Source: Roseovarius aestuariivivens
GTDB lineage: Bacteria > Pseudomonadota > Alphaproteobacteria > Rhodobacterales > Rhodobacteraceae
Assembly (NCBI RefSeq): GCF_004761875.1
Contig: NZ_SJEY01000002.1
Coordinates: forward strand, 310,001-374,000
DNA length: 64,000 nt
Direction: 5' to 3'
Every line of letters starts with the position of its first letter. Position 1 is the first letter of the stretch. The notes under the pieces were generated by a model, which was given only the letters and a program-made list of their open reading frames with translations, ran no database searches and was not told the DNA's origin. Positions 27,237 to 38,008 of this stretch are shown piece after piece. Made by a program: the position numbers and the translations under genes.

Positions 27237-28264
27237 TCAGGGCGTGCGGCTTGGCGATCTGGCTTTCGGTGAGTGCGACGCTTGCCATGGCCGAGGACGA
27301 AGCCACACACACCGTACTAGAATTCTCTGATCTCAGGGGCTGGACGAAAGACGACCACGGCGCCGCGCTCGACGCGTTTCTTATGACATGCCGTGATCTG
27401 AATGACCCCGACTGGCGCGCGCTTTGCGCGCTTGCGGATCAAGACCCTGATCCACGTGGATTTTTTGAATTGTTTTTTCGGCCTGTGCTTATCGAAGATG
27501 GCAGGCCAGCACTTTTCACCGGATATTTCGAGCCGGAGCTGGACGGTGCGCTGCAACCCACCTCTCGGTTTCGATTTCCGGTTTACCGCGAACCTCGCGC
27601 AGCCAAATTGGCAAACCCTTGGTATACGCGGCGAGAGATTGAAACCGGCGACTTCATGCGCGGACATGAAATTGCATGGGTAGATGATCCGGTCGAGCTT
27701 TTCTTCCTCCAAATCCAGGGATCAGGGCGAATTCGTCTTCCCGACGGAAATGTCTTGCGATTGGGGTACGGTGGCTCGAACGGTCATGAATACCGATCAA
27801 TCGGTGCAGAGCTCGTGCGCCGCGGTATCTATAGCCTGCATCAGGTATCTGCACAGGTTATCAAGAACTGGGTGCGCCGCAATCCGATCGAGGGACAAGA
27901 GCTGTTGTGGCACAATCCCTCTTATGTGTTCTTTCGCAAAATCGGCTCTGTTCCGGCAGAACTTGGCCCACTTGGCGCGATGAATCGCTCGATCACAGCG
28001 GGCCGGACTGTGGCGATCGATCCTGACTTTGTGCCACTTGGCGCACCGGTCTGGATCGAAAAAGAGGGCGCCGGACCAATGAGACGCCTGATGATCGCGC
28101 AAGACACAGGCTCTGCGATTAAAGGCGCCCAACGCGCAGATATTTTCATCGGTACCGGGGATCAGGCGGGCCGAAAGGCGGGTCGCCTTCGGGATCCGGG
28201 CCGTTTGGTAGTTTTGCTGCCAATCCAGCGCGCCTATGCGGTTGCGACGGAGCCGGACCTGTGA
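27233..28264 (+). CDS. mltA: Membrane-bound lytic transglycosylase A
   Basis: This 343-residue peptidoglycan-cleaving enzyme carries a signal peptide (AIWLSVSATLAMAED) without a clear lipobox cysteine. The MltA domain has FTGYFEPELDGA, LFFLQIQGSGRI, GYGGSNGHEYRSIG and the 3D-domain end IAQDTGSAIKGAQRADIFIG, which bears the catalytic aspartate. It sits between the Tim44-like gene and smr with ATGA-type overlaps on both sides. Confidence 0.93.
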   Translation: MIRACGLAIWLSVSATLAMAEDEATHTVLEFSDLRGWTKDDHGAALDAFLMTCRDLNDPDWRALCALADQDPDPRGFFELFFRPVLIEDGRPALFTGYFEPELDGALQPTSRFRFPVYREPRAAKLANPWYTRREIETGDFMRGHEIAWVDDPVELFFLQIQGSGRIRLPDGNVLRLGYGGSNGHEYRSIGAELVRRGIYSLHQVSAQVIKNWVRRNPIEGQELLWHNPSYVFFRKIGSVPAELGPLGAMNRSITAGRTVAIDPDFVPLGAPVWIEKEGAGPMRRLMIAQDTGSAIKGAQRADIFIGTGDQAGRKAGRLRDPGRLVVLLPIQRAYAVATEPDL

Positions 28265-28848
28265 GCCGTCGGCGCCTGACGCCGGAAGAACAGGCGCTAT
28301 GGAACAAGGTTGCCCGCACGATGGAACGGCGCAAGCCGGAACGCCCCGTTGACATGCAGAGCACAGTGGCGCGCGGAGCGGCACGAAAAGAACCCGTGAA
28401 AAACGCCTTGCCCGCTTTCGATATAGGAGAAAAGCGTGACGGTCCTACCGTGAAGTCCGACGTTTTGCCGGGGCTGACAGAGCGGCTCGCCCTTCAACCC
28501 GTGGCGATGGACAAGAAAGTGCATACCCGTCTCAAAAAGGGCAAAATAGTACCAGAGGGGCGGATCGATCTTCATGGGATGACCTTGGCTCGCGCGCAAC
28601 CGGTTCTTACGGGCTTCATTCTGCGGGCCCAGGCGGAAGGCAAGCGGCTTGTCCTGGTTATTACTGGAAAGGGCAAGCATACCGATGACGGTGGCCCGAT
28701 TCCCGTGCGGCACGGGATCTTACGGCATGCCGTTCCGGACTGGCTGTCGCGCCCGCCCCTGTCTCAGGCCGTTTTGCAGATCGCACCGGCGCATCAAAGG
28801 CATGGTGGCGGCGGTGCATACTATGTGTATTTACGGCGCAGCCGATAA
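28261..28848 (+). CDS. Smr-domain protein
   Basis: The 195-residue protein has a variable basic N-terminal half and a C-terminal Smr domain with RIDLHGMTLARAQPVL, VLVITGKGKH and HGGGGAYYVYLRR. Smr domains are nucleases linked to DNA or ribosome-associated RNA cleavage; the target is not known here. The GTG start overlaps the mltA stop. It ends 18 bp inside the convergent MFS gene. Confidence 0.88.
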   Translation: MSRRRLTPEEQALWNKVARTMERRKPERPVDMQSTVARGAARKEPVKNALPAFDIGEKRDGPTVKSDVLPGLTERLALQPVAMDKKVHTRLKKGKIVPEGRIDLHGMTLARAQPVLTGFILRAQAEGKRLVLVITGKGKHTDDGGPIPVRHGILRHAVPDWLSRPPLSQAVLQIAPAHQRHGGGGAYYVYLRRSR

Positions 28849-30054
28849 AAGCGGTCGGGCGCGGATAATGCCCAGCGTCATCGCAAAACTGGCGAAGGCA
28901 AAGTAAACGGCCACGAGGACGTATTGCCGTTCCAGACCAAGCCCAAGGTCGATCCCCAATCCCGTGATTCCGGGCCCTATGGCCGAGCCGAGAACCATGA
29001 CGGCGGCGGCCATCGCCTTGATCGACCCGAGCCGCGCGGTGCCGTAGAACTCTGCCCAAAACGCGCTGGGCAACGTTGTGTTCGCGCCGGTCGTCAGCGC
29101 AAGGAAAGCGAAGCCCAGAAGCAAGGCGGCCGTCCCGTTCGCAAAGGCGAACAGCAGGAAGGCGGCGATCATCGGCAAAAGGAGGAACGGCATGAGCCGT
29201 GCCGTTCCAAGTCGATCAAGTGCCCAACCTGACAGGATCATGGCAAGAATGCTGAGCGCTGTGTAAAGCGGGAACATGGCTACGAGCTCAACATGAGTGA
29301 TCGATTTGATCGTTGCGAAATGCACCTGGTGAAAAAAGAACGCCGTGTTGAAAGCGGAAGGTCCCAGAAGGGCCGGGACCATGAACCAGAATAGCCAATG
29401 CCTGATGGCTTCAGAGCGTGTCCAATGCCTTGTGAGCATGCCCGCGACCTGATCTTGATCGGCCATGGATTGCGGAGTGCGTTCTTGACGAAGCAGAACG
29501 AGGAGTACCGGAATTCCAGCAAGTGCGACGAAAGCCGCAAACGCCCAAAGCAGCCGCCAATCATGGATCGCCAAGAGCGACACGAAGATCAAAGGCAGAA
29601 CCGCCTCACCAACCGAAAACCCAAGCGTTGCCACAGACAGCGCCTTGCCGCGTGTCGCGATGAACCATCGTGACATACCAACCATGGCAATATGGCTCGA
29701 CATTCCCTGACCGGCGAAGCGCAATGCAAAAATCACAAGGATCAGTCCCCACCAGACCGGGTTGATCGCCATGCAAATACAGGCCGTCGCCAGCAATATC
29801 AGAATTACGGGAGCTAAGGCTCGTACCCGGAAACGATCGGTTAATCCGCCGGCCCAGATCATTATCAGCGCTGAGGTCGATGTACCCAGGGTGTAGATAC
29901 CGCCCCACGCCCCGTGCGACAGGCCGAAGGTTTCCCGTATCTGTCCTGCGAAAATCGAAATGAAGAAGGTTTGACCAAAGCTTGACAGAAACATCAACAG
30001 TGCACCGGCCGCAAGCCATGGAGCGTTCGACCGGAGGAAATCGATAGTTTTCAT
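28831..30054 (-). CDS. MFS transporter
   Basis: This 407-residue protein has about 12 hydrophobic segments and an MFS loop-2 motif (GGLTDRFRVRALAPVI) between helices 2 and 3. The substrate is not recognisable. It has no obvious partner gene and sits between the smr operon and an HWE kinase. Confidence 0.85.
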   Translation of the reverse strand: MKTIDFLRSNAPWLAAGALLMFLSSFGQTFFISIFAGQIRETFGLSHGAWGGIYTLGTSTSALIMIWAGGLTDRFRVRALAPVILILLATACICMAINPVWWGLILVIFALRFAGQGMSSHIAMVGMSRWFIATRGKALSVATLGFSVGEAVLPLIFVSLLAIHDWRLLWAFAAFVALAGIPVLLVLLRQERTPQSMADQDQVAGMLTRHWTRSEAIRHWLFWFMVPALLGPSAFNTAFFFHQVHFATIKSITHVELVAMFPLYTALSILAMILSGWALDRLGTARLMPFLLLPMIAAFLLFAFANGTAALLLGFAFLALTTGANTTLPSAFWAEFYGTARLGSIKAMAAAVMVLGSAIGPGITGLGIDLGLGLERQYVLVAVYFAFASFAMTLGIIRARPLLSAAP

Positions 30055-30175
30055 GCGCTTTGGTCGCGTGAATTCACGGGAAAGAAAAGACGGAAATTCA
30101 CCCCCGGCGTTTCCCTGCGGTTTTGGGTTGGTTCGGGCCTAGTTGGTTGAAGCTGTAGGGAAACACCTGTAAATT

Positions 30176-31225
30176 ATGCTTGACGAATTTCTAACGGGCA
30201 GGCGTCAAGTGAAGGATACAGAAGTAACAAGTTACGATCACCTCACGCCCGAGGAAATGCAGGTTGGACTGCACGTTGCGAAGGTCGGCTTGGGATCCGT
30301 TGATTATGTGACGAATACCGTGAAGCTTGATCAACTGGCGGCCCGAATGTTCGATTTGCCGGCGTCAACCGAAGTGACGCGAGAGATTCTTCACGACCGA
30401 ATCCATCCGGAGGATCGCGGCAACGTCGAACGGCTTGTGACAGAGCTTCTTGATCCAATGGACATCAATACGTTCGATGCGTCACATCGAGTGATCCGAC
30501 CTTCGGATGGCAGCATCGCGTGGATCCGCGTGCGAAAGAAGATTTGGTTTCAGGGTGAGGGCGATGAGGCCAAACCTGACAAAGCTGTGTTCGCGGTTAT
30601 AGACATCACGACGGAGAAGCGTGCCCAGGCCCTTTCTGAAACACTGATCGGAGAGTTGCGGCATCGTGGCAAGAACGTGATTACGGTTATCTCCGGAATC
30701 GCACGGCAGTTGAGCCGGCATAGCGATCCCGAGGCGTTTCCCGAAAAGCTTGTTTCGCGACTGAACGCCTTGTCACGCAATATGTACACCGTCGATGCGC
30801 AAGGTCGGAGCCATTCAAGCCTGCAAGATGTCTTCACACAGCAAGTCGAACCCTTCGCCGATCATGTCAACAGAATCGCTTTCGATGGACCCCAAGTGAA
30901 TCTTTCACAGGATGCCGCCCAGATTCTGGCAATGGTCGCGCATGAGTTGCTTACCAATGCGGCCAAATACGGCGCGTTATCGAATGAAAAGGGCAGGGTC
31001 GAAGTCACCTGGCAACTTGATCACCAGGACGACGGCAATCTGCACCTGTCGTGGCGGGAAATCGATGGACCCACTGTCGTGGCGCCCACGCGTGAGGGGT
31101 ATGGTTCCCAAGTTGTCACGGGCTTGACCCGAATGTCGTTGCAGGCGGAGGTGGCCATGGACTACGCGCCGAACGGCCTTGTCGCGGAGTTCACCATCCC
31201 ATTGAGCCAGATCACTCAGTCCTAA
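30176..31225 (+). CDS. PAS-containing HWE-family sensor histidine kinase
   Basis: The 349-residue soluble protein has a PAS fold (about residues 25-140, with [15 protein letters not shown] and a closing [13 protein letters not shown]) and then a kinase core. The phospho-acceptor histidine is in [16 protein letters not shown]. The ATP site has [20 protein letters not shown] in segments, LSWREIDGP, and [11 protein letters not shown], the HWE/HisKA_2 pattern. Kinases of this group often feed PhyR in the alphaproteobacterial stress response, so a link with the phyR gene at the right end of the window is possible but only inferred. No receiver gene is adjacent. The stop overlaps hslU by 4 bp. Confidence 0.87.
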   Translation: MLDEFLTGRRQVKDTEVTSYDHLTPEEMQVGLHVAKVGLGSVDYVTNTVKLDQLAARMFDLPASTEVTREILHDRIHPEDRGNVERLVTELLDPMDINTFDASHRVIRPSDGSIAWIRVRKKIWFQGEGDEAKPDKAVFAVIDITTEKRAQALSETLIGELRHRGKNVITVISGIARQLSRHSDPEAFPEKLVSRLNALSRNMYTVDAQGRSHSSLQDVFTQQVEPFADHVNRIAFDGPQVNLSQDAAQILAMVAHELLTNAAKYGALSNEKGRVEVTWQLDHQDDGNLHLSWREIDGPTVVAPTREGYGSQVVTGLTRMSLQAEVAMDYAPNGLVAEFTIPLSQITQS

Positions 31226-32529
31226 AGAACGTAGCGCGACAGGTCTGACGATTTCATGAGTTCGCCGAGATTGGCGTCGACGAAGGCGGCATCCACGATC
31301 ACGGTGTCACCCGCGCGGTCCGGGGCGGCGAAACTCAGCTCTTCGAAGACGCGTTCCATAACTGTATAAAGGCGCCTGGCGCCGATATTTTCCACAGAGC
31401 GATTGACCTCTGCGGCAATCTTGGCAAGGGCGGCGATGCCGTCTTCCGTGAAATTGACAGTGACTTCTTCGGTGCCCATGAGAGCGGTGTATTGCCGGGT
31501 GAGGGCATTGTCCGTTTCGGTCAGGATTCTTACGAAATCTTCTTCGGTCAGCGCCCGGAGCTCGACCCGAATGGGAAGGCGGCCCTGAAGTTCCGGTAGA
31601 AGATCGGAAGGCTTGGCGATGTGAAACGCGCCGGAAGCGATAAACAGGATATGGTCGGTTTTCACCGCCCCGTATTTGGTGGACACAGTTGTGCCTTCGA
31701 TCAAGGGCAAGAGATCACGCTGTACGCCTTCGCGGCTTACGTCACCGCCGCGCGCGTCCGATCGGGCGCAGACCTTGTCGATCTCGTCGAGAAACACGAT
31801 CCCATTTTGTTCCACGGACTCGAGTGCTGTTCTGTGAACGGTTTCGTCGTCCAGAAGTTTATCGGCCTCTTCGCTGATAAGGATTTCGTAGCTTTCCGCG
31901 ACGGTCAGACGCTTGCGGGTGGTGCGACCGCCGAAGGCCTTACCGAAGATATCGCCCAGGTTCATCATGCCCATCTGGCCTCCGGGCTGACCAGGAATAT
32001 CCATCATGCCCATCGGACTGGATGTATCCGCAACGTCGAGTTCGATGATCGTATCGTCCAGTTCGCCCGCCTTCAGTTTTTTGCGGAACATCTCTCGCGT
32101 GCCCTCACGTGCGTCCTCGCCGGCGATTGCCGCGATCACGCGATCTTCAGCTTGTTGATGCGCTCGCGCTTTCACATCCTCCCGCATCCATTCGCGAGTT
32201 TGTGCGATAGCGGTATCCACAAGGTCTCGAACGATCTGTTCCACGTCACGCCCGACATATCCGACCTCTGTGAACTTGGTCGCCTCTACCTTGATGAATG
32301 GCGCACGTGCCAGTTTGGCAAGTCGGCGGCTTATCTCTGTTTTGCCCACACCGGTTGGCCCGATCATCAGGATGTTCTTGGGATAAACCTCTTCGCGAAG
32401 ATCATCGGGCAGTTGTTTGCGCCGCCAGCGGTTGCGCAGCGCCACGGCGGTCGCCCGCTTGGCGTCTTTTTGGCCAATGATGTAGCGGTCCAGTTCGGAC
32501 ACGATTTCGCGGGGTGTGAGGTCTGTCAT
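31222..32529 (-). CDS. hslU: HslU ATPase subunit of the HslUV protease
   Basis: This 435-residue AAA+ unfoldase feeds HslV. It has the N-terminal [23 protein letters not shown] in segments, Walker [18 protein letters not shown], Walker [12 protein letters not shown], the pore motif [10 protein letters not shown], and the C-terminal tail SSDLSRYVL that docks into HslV. It is coupled by an ATGA overlap to the membrane protein upstream, and through that to hslV. Confidence 0.97.
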   Translation of the reverse strand: MTDLTPREIVSELDRYIIGQKDAKRATAVALRNRWRRKQLPDDLREEVYPKNILMIGPTGVGKTEISRRLAKLARAPFIKVEATKFTEVGYVGRDVEQIVRDLVDTAIAQTREWMREDVKARAHQQAEDRVIAAIAGEDAREGTREMFRKKLKAGELDDTIIELDVADTSSPMGMMDIPGQPGGQMGMMNLGDIFGKAFGGRTTRKRLTVAESYEILISEEADKLLDDETVHRTALESVEQNGIVFLDEIDKVCARSDARGGDVSREGVQRDLLPLIEGTTVSTKYGAVKTDHILFIASGAFHIAKPSDLLPELQGRLPIRVELRALTEEDFVRILTETDNALTRQYTALMGTEEVTVNFTEDGIAALAKIAAEVNRSVENIGARRLYTVMERVFEELSFAAPDRAGDTVIVDAAFVDANLGELMKSSDLSRYVL

Positions 32530-33587
32530 GAATTCTCCGAATAAGGGGGCAAGCGAGACTTGCCGGGAAAATCAGGCAACATGCGCATCAGACGCACGCG
32601 AAGGCTGGTCCAGAAAGTGCCGAGATAGGTGATGATCGCGCCCAGAACAAGCATCAGTGTCGGGATGGACAGGTCGCCGTCGCCTTGCTCAAGAAAGCCG
32701 AAGATGACGGCGGCAAGATATCCGAGACCGGCTGTCAGGAAAGACCGGCGGTCGATAATCAGCGCGAAAACGGTGACGAGGCTTAGCCCGGCAACGGTCA
32801 GGATAGTGCCCGCCACGCCGTCGAAGTTGTACGCGGTCATCATGACGGTGTTGACCAGCGCAGGTGCGGCCAAAAGGTGCAGCCAGAAGGCGGAGCGAGC
32901 CAGTCGACCGACACGGTGTGGATCCTGCAGATCGAACCAAAGGCCCGCGCAAAAGGCCAGAACACCAAAAACCAGGGTTGCTACTGCAAAGCTGTTGCCT
33001 TGGCGCAGATCGAAAAGCGCGTTCCAATTGCCGGTGAAGATGGCGAAGACATCGGTATCGACAGTAAAGCCGAAGACCACGGACAGGCCGAAAAGACCGG
33101 CAAGAAACATCGAGAAAGGTACCCGGAAAGTTCGAAAGTGCAGCAGCATCGCCGCGATCCCGAGCAGACCGAACGCTATAACCGGCGGACCAGTATGCGA
33201 CATGTCAGACGTGGTCAGGATCCAGCTGAAAAACCCACCAATGCCAATCGCATATCCAGTTGCGAGAACGATGGATGGAAGCGTCATACGTCGATTCAAG
33301 GTGAAATAGAGCCCTGCAAACCAACACAGCCCCGCCAACCCCAGAGTAATCCCAAGGACCCCACCAATGGCCGTAGCAAAAGTCACTGCGCTGCTGATAA
33401 GCAGTATCAGACCAAGCGAAACGAAGATCTCCGCGAAACCACGGAAAAGCTCGAAAGGTTCGTCCTCCGGCAAGCCGCGGGCAAGACGGCCAGCTCTTTG
33501 ATGGGCAAGTGCGCCCAAGCGGGCCGCCTGCGCCTCGTCAATGATGCCCGCAGCGGTGGCTGCGCGCAGGTCGTCGTCAGTGATCAT
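32526..33587 (-). CDS. Polytopic membrane protein between hslV and hslU
   Basis: The 353-residue protein has a short cytoplasmic N-terminus (residues 1-45, with a helical [21 protein letters not shown] segment) and about ten hydrophobic helices. It resembles DUF2157-type membrane proteins in layout; I do not recognise a function. It overlaps hslV by 4 bp and hslU by 4 bp, so all three are probably translated together. That placement is unusual because hslV and hslU are normally adjacent. Confidence 0.8.
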   Translation of the reverse strand: MITDDDLRAATAAGIIDEAQAARLGALAHQRAGRLARGLPEDEPFELFRGFAEIFVSLGLILLISSAVTFATAIGGVLGITLGLAGLCWFAGLYFTLNRRMTLPSIVLATGYAIGIGGFFSWILTTSDMSHTGPPVIAFGLLGIAAMLLHFRTFRVPFSMFLAGLFGLSVVFGFTVDTDVFAIFTGNWNALFDLRQGNSFAVATLVFGVLAFCAGLWFDLQDPHRVGRLARSAFWLHLLAAPALVNTVMMTAYNFDGVAGTILTVAGLSLVTVFALIIDRRSFLTAGLGYLAAVIFGFLEQGDGDLSIPTLMLVLGAIITYLGTFWTSLRVRLMRMLPDFPGKSRLPPYSENS

Positions 33588-34141
33588 GACTTGGAGATTT
33601 TCTCGACGGTCAGATTGCCGTTTGTGTAGACGCAGATATCAGCTGCGATGGCCATGGCCGCGCGGGCAACTTCCTCGGCGGATTTTCCTGTGTCCATCAT
33701 GCCGCGTGCTGCGGCAAGGGCGAAATTGCCACCCGAGCCGATGGCGGTCACGTCATGCTCGGGTTCCAGAACGTCGCCGGCGCCCGTAATAACGTAAAGC
33801 TCGGCCCCATCGGTGACGATTAGCATCGCCTCGAGTTTTTGAAGGTATTTGTCAGTTCGCCAATCCTTGGCCAGGTCGACACAGGCGCGTTGCAGCTGAC
33901 CAGGTGTGGCCTCAAGTTTTTTCTCGAGCCTCTCCAGCAGGGTGAACGCATCTGCCGTCGATCCGGCAAATCCCGCGACCACGTCGTAGCCGCCCGGACT
34001 TAGGCGACGCACCTTGCGGGCAGTACCCTTAAGAACCGTTTGTCCCAGGCTCACCTGCCCGTCGCCGGCGACAACCACCTCACCATCCTTGCGGACGCCG
34101 ATGATGGTGGTCCCATGCCAGCCGGGAAATTCGTCGGTCAT
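33584..34141 (-). CDS. hslV: HslV peptidase subunit of the HslUV protease
   Basis: The 185-residue Ntn-hydrolase forms the proteolytic dodecamer. The catalytic threonine follows a short propeptide ([10 protein letters not shown], then [21 protein letters not shown] in segments). [17 protein letters not shown] and [15 protein letters not shown] are typical. The ATG at 34141 has GGAGAT upstream. It heads the operon hslV-membrane protein-hslU. Confidence 0.96.
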   Translation of the reverse strand: MTDEFPGWHGTTIIGVRKDGEVVVAGDGQVSLGQTVLKGTARKVRRLSPGGYDVVAGFAGSTADAFTLLERLEKKLEATPGQLQRACVDLAKDWRTDKYLQKLEAMLIVTDGAELYVITGAGDVLEPEHDVTAIGSGGNFALAAARGMMDTGKSAEEVARAAMAIAADICVYTNGNLTVEKISKS

Positions 34142-34225
34142 GTCATCTCCTTTGGCTAGGTTCTATATGGAAGGGCCGGCGGAGGCACGCAAGGTCTTGG
34201 ACATCAAAGCGGAAGTTGCGCGAAT

Positions 34226-34251
34226 AAAAGGGGCCGCACCTAGGCGGCCCC
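34226..34251 (-). terminator. Rho-independent terminator after trxA
   Basis: On the minus strand, GGGGCCGC and GCGGCCCC form an 8-bp GC stem with a 6-nt loop, followed by TTTTATT. It lies 22 bp after the trxA stop and would end the long leftward unit. Confidence 0.82.
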
Positions 34252-34272
34252 AATTCCAGATTTTGCAGACTA

Positions 34273-34593
34273 TTAGATCGAAGATTCGATCCAGCTTTGC
34301 AGCGCCGCCTTGGGTGCGGCACCTGTCTTGTTGGCAATCACCTGACCATCTTTGAACAGGAAGAGAGCGGGAATACCACGTACGCCGAGCTGAGACGGTG
34401 AATCGGGATTTTCATCGACGTTCACCTTCACGATCTTGACCTTGCCGTCCATTTCGGACGACAGCTCTTCCAATGCCGGGCCAATCTGTTTGCACGGGCC
34501 ACACCATTCAGCCCAGAAATCTACGACGACGGGAATATCGGAATTCTTCACTTCGCTATCGAACGTGGCGTCGGTTACGGCGACGGTAGCCAT
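34273..34593 (-). CDS. trxA: Thioredoxin
   Basis: The 106-residue protein has the redox site [10 protein letters not shown] (Cys31 and Cys34), the cis-proline region [12 protein letters not shown] and the usual length. It reduces disulfides in cytoplasmic proteins. It follows addA after 55 bp on the same strand and is followed by an intrinsic terminator, so it may be read from the upstream operon as well as from its own promoter. Confidence 0.96.
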   Translation of the reverse strand: MATVAVTDATFDSEVKNSDIPVVVDFWAEWCGPCKQIGPALEELSSEMDGKVKIVKVNVDENPDSPSQLGVRGIPALFLFKDGQVIANKTGAAPKAALQSWIESSI

Positions 34594-34648
34594 GTTGCTT
34601 CTCCTGAGATTGAGTTCGCACGAAACGTATGGAGCCTGATCCGGGGCG

Positions 34649-37600
34649 TCAAGCGACCTCGGCCCTGGCGAGGGCCCGCATCACCAGATCGTGCGGTAGG
34701 CTCATCAGTTCTGCATTGCGGGTCCAAAGGACTGCTGTTTCGATCCGTCTATCGGGATATACCCGGGATAGTGCGCTTGCATAGGCTCCCATCTGTCGCA
34801 AAATGCTTTCGGGACAATCGTCAACGCTCTCGGGGATAGTGGCGTGCGTCTTGAAATCTACGGCCAACACACGGTCTGCTGCGATCAAGAGTCTGTCTAT
34901 CTGTCCATGTATCCGCCTTTGACCAAGTTCGGGCAAATCTGCCGTTACGGGAACCTCCGCCAAAGCATCGGCGGCAAAAAGTTTTTGCAGAGAGGGTTTG
35001 TTTAGCACCTTTTCCACTTCCGCCAGAAGCAGGGGCACTTCTTGCGAGGTCGCCGCATCGGGACCCTTGGACAATAAGTCATCGGCGGTTTCGGTCCAGA
35101 GAGCTACCGGGACCTGAGGCAGAAACTCCAGCAGACGGTGGATCTGGCGGCCGCGCCGCTTTGCAGACTCTTCGTCAAGGCCCTGCCCGCCGGCCAAGGC
35201 GTCCGATCCACCTAGATCGGAAGGCGAAAGGGTTTCGTTGGCTTGGCGCGCTGGTTTTGCGTTTTTATTGAAGTATTCCGGTAGTTCTACGCGTTCTTTT
35301 GGCTGAGCTTGTTGAAGAATCGTTTCTGATACATCCCAGTTTCCATCTTGAAGGCGTAAACCCTCACCACCGTCAAACGGACAGGTTGTGGCATTCAATT
35401 CGAGCATGCCCGCCCTCACCATCCCATACCAGTCGCGATCCTCTTTGCTCAGTTCGCCCGCCGCGGCCACGATCAGCCACTGTTCGGCGCGCGTCATCGC
35501 GACATAAAGAAGTCGATCCCTTTCGGCCTGTTCGTGATCCCGCTGTCTTTCGTCGAGGCGCCGTTGGAGCGCTGGCCGTTCTTTGTCGGTTGCGCGCCAA
35601 ATCACAGTGTCGTCGGTGCGGGCGAGCTTCTGCTCTTGCCGGAACTGTCGCTTCGCGCAATCCGGCAGAATCACGATAGGTGATTCCAGCCCCTTGGCGC
35701 CGTGAGCGGTCATCACTCGAATCTGGTCGCCGGCACTATCGGTTTGACGTTTTATCTCCAGCTCGTCGGTTTCCATCCAAACAAGGAACCCGGTCAGACT
35801 GTCGACGGCCTGCTGTTCATACGTCATGGCCTGAGACAAAAGCGCGTCGATGCCGTCTTCTGCCTCGGGCCCCAAACGGGATAAAAGACGGTGTCGGCCG
35901 TGATGCCGCGTCAGGATGCGCTCAATCATGTCGTAGGGACGCAGGAAATCCGCAGCTTTACGCAATGCCTGGAGTTCAGAAAAGGTATCTTGAAAATCTG
36001 CTTCGCGGCGGCGCATTTCGGCCCAGAGGTAACGTTTCTCTCTTGCGTGGGCGAGATCGAAAATCTGGGCTTCGCTCCAGCTGAAAAGTGGGGATCGCAG
36101 AGCGGTTGCAAGCGAAAGATCGTCTTCTGGCGTATCAAGAAACGCCAAGAGCGCGCGCAAATCGCGAACGGCCAGTTCCGCGCCGACACGAAGACGGTCC
36201 GCACCTGCAACCGGAAGCCCGGCGGTTTTGCAGGCGCGAATTATCTCATGAAAAACCGGACCTCGCCGCTGGACCAATACGAGGATATCACCAGCACGAA
36301 CACGACGGCCGGACTGTCCAGACTTATCGGGGAGATGACTCTTGGCTATCATGTCGGTGACCGCATCTGCGACCCGGTTTGCCAAAATCGAAGCGGGATT
36401 CCCCGGCACGCGGATGTCGATCGGCTGATCCCATGGCGGCAGGTCCGGGGATTGCTCCTTTTCTACCAATGGCCAAAGATCGACGCGCCCGGGCATCTTC
36501 GATTTGAATGCTTTGTGAGCCTCTTTCTGCGTGAAACCGCTTTGCGCGTAAGGGCCAAATGTCTGATCGACCAGTGTAAGGATCGTTTGCGCCGATCGAA
36601 AGGAAAACTCCATTTCCATGTCCTGAAGCGGGGGGCCTGATGCCTCTATCCGATCGGCGAAAAGTTTTCTCATCCGGTCGAAACCGTCCGGATCTGCGCC
36701 CTGGAAGGAATAGATCGACTGCTTCTTATCTCCGACGACAAAAATCGTACGCTCTATTCCGGAGCGCGCGCCTTCACCGCTGGTGAACTCCTGACTGAGT
36801 TTCTCGATCAATTGCCACTGTGCCGGGCTGGTGTCCTGCGCCTCGTCAACAAGGATGTGGTCAATCCCGCCATCCAATTTGAAAAGGATCCAGTCTGCGA
36901 CCTTGCGATCGGTCAACAAATCGCGGGCCTTCAGAATTAGGTCGTCGAAATCCAGCAAGCCGCTGGTAAGTTTCATGCGGTCATAAACCGAGAGAAACGC
37001 GCGAGCGAATGCGTGCAGGACACGCGTATTCTGTCGAGCAGTCAGAGCGAGTCGCTTTTCCCGAGCATCTTCGATGCGACGCATCCAAGCCTCTACCCTT
37101 GGCATCAGGTCTGGAACCGTCTTTTGAACTTTCTGGGTTGGAAACTTGCCTATTCTTGCCGAAAACGGGTTTTGACCGCTTTGATAAAGAAAAATACTCT
37201 CCAGTTCCGGAATGGCGTTGAGGTCTATCCGGTCAAGTCGGACCAGTCGTTCGGCATGGTTCTGGTCAGTTGTTCCGCCTTGCCGCATGTGTGGCAACAA
37301 GGACGCCAAGATATCCATCTCATCGCCCTGAACGCATTCCGAAAGAAGCTTTTCAGAATTGAAGTCGGGCGCGATCCCGAACATCAGGCTCAGCTCTTCA
37401 TCCGACAAGGGATGAGCGAAGGCCTCTCGATGTCTCACGATCTCGGCAGAGATCTTTGACAGGTCTTGATCCGTCACAAGCGCGGCCAAGTCATAGAGAA
37501 CCTGTGCGTGATCCCGTGTGGCGATATCCTCGATCACGTCCGCACGCATCAGGGCCGTGGCGCGTTCTTCCATTTCGCGGAACTGAGGGCTGACGCCGGC

Positions 37601-38008
37601 CTCAAGCGGAAAACGCCTGAGCAGTGACGAACAGAACGAATGGATCGTCTGTATTTTAAGACCACCCGGGGTCTCGATCGCGATCGCAAACAGCCGGCGC
37701 GCTTCAGCGAGCAAATCAGGCGATAGTGCCTGCTCTACACCAAGCTCTTCCAGCTCCTTCAACAGACCACTGTCCGGCAGCATTGCCCATTCACCTAGCC
37801 TTTTGAACAGGCGGTTCTGCATCTCATTCGCGGCGGCCTTAGTGAAAGTAAGGCAAAGAATATTCTGGGGATCAGTTCCCGACAGGAGCAGTCGCGCGAC
37901 CCGATCGGTCAGGACTTTCGTCTTGCCCGACCCTGCATTGGCCGACAGCCAAGTTGAACGTCCTGGGCTGGACGCGTCGACTTGGCGTTGTGTTGCGTCA
38001 TCACGCAT
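34649..38008 (-). CDS. addA: Double-strand break repair helicase/nuclease AddA
   Basis: This 1119-residue UvrD-type helicase with a C-terminal RecB-like nuclease acts with AddB to resect DNA ends. Walker A is [18 protein letters not shown], motif II is [15 protein letters not shown], and [29 protein letters not shown] and [13 protein letters not shown] are helicase motifs. The nuclease end has VLAVDFKTH. The start is ATG 38008, overlapping the addB stop as TAATG; the longer frame to 38050 lies in addB. Confidence 0.95.
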   Translation of the reverse strand: MRDDATQRQVDASSPGRSTWLSANAGSGKTKVLTDRVARLLLSGTDPQNILCLTFTKAAANEMQNRLFKRLGEWAMLPDSGLLKELEELGVEQALSPDLLAEARRLFAIAIETPGGLKIQTIHSFCSSLLRRFPLEAGVSPQFREMEERATALMRADVIEDIATRDHAQVLYDLAALVTDQDLSKISAEIVRHREAFAHPLSDEELSLMFGIAPDFNSEKLLSECVQGDEMDILASLLPHMRQGGTTDQNHAERLVRLDRIDLNAIPELESIFLYQSGQNPFSARIGKFPTQKVQKTVPDLMPRVEAWMRRIEDAREKRLALTARQNTRVLHAFARAFLSVYDRMKLTSGLLDFDDLILKARDLLTDRKVADWILFKLDGGIDHILVDEAQDTSPAQWQLIEKLSQEFTSGEGARSGIERTIFVVGDKKQSIYSFQGADPDGFDRMRKLFADRIEASGPPLQDMEMEFSFRSAQTILTLVDQTFGPYAQSGFTQKEAHKAFKSKMPGRVDLWPLVEKEQSPDLPPWDQPIDIRVPGNPASILANRVADAVTDMIAKSHLPDKSGQSGRRVRAGDILVLVQRRGPVFHEIIRACKTAGLPVAGADRLRVGAELAVRDLRALLAFLDTPEDDLSLATALRSPLFSWSEAQIFDLAHAREKRYLWAEMRRREADFQDTFSELQALRKAADFLRPYDMIERILTRHHGRHRLLSRLGPEAEDGIDALLSQAMTYEQQAVDSLTGFLVWMETDELEIKRQTDSAGDQIRVMTAHGAKGLESPIVILPDCAKRQFRQEQKLARTDDTVIWRATDKERPALQRRLDERQRDHEQAERDRLLYVAMTRAEQWLIVAAAGELSKEDRDWYGMVRAGMLELNATTCPFDGGEGLRLQDGNWDVSETILQQAQPKERVELPEYFNKNAKPARQANETLSPSDLGGSDALAGGQGLDEESAKRRGRQIHRLLEFLPQVPVALWTETADDLLSKGPDAATSQEVPLLLAEVEKVLNKPSLQKLFAADALAEVPVTADLPELGQRRIHGQIDRLLIAADRVLAVDFKTHATIPESVDDCPESILRQMGAYASALSRVYPDRRIETAVLWTRNAELMSLPHDLVMRALARAEVA

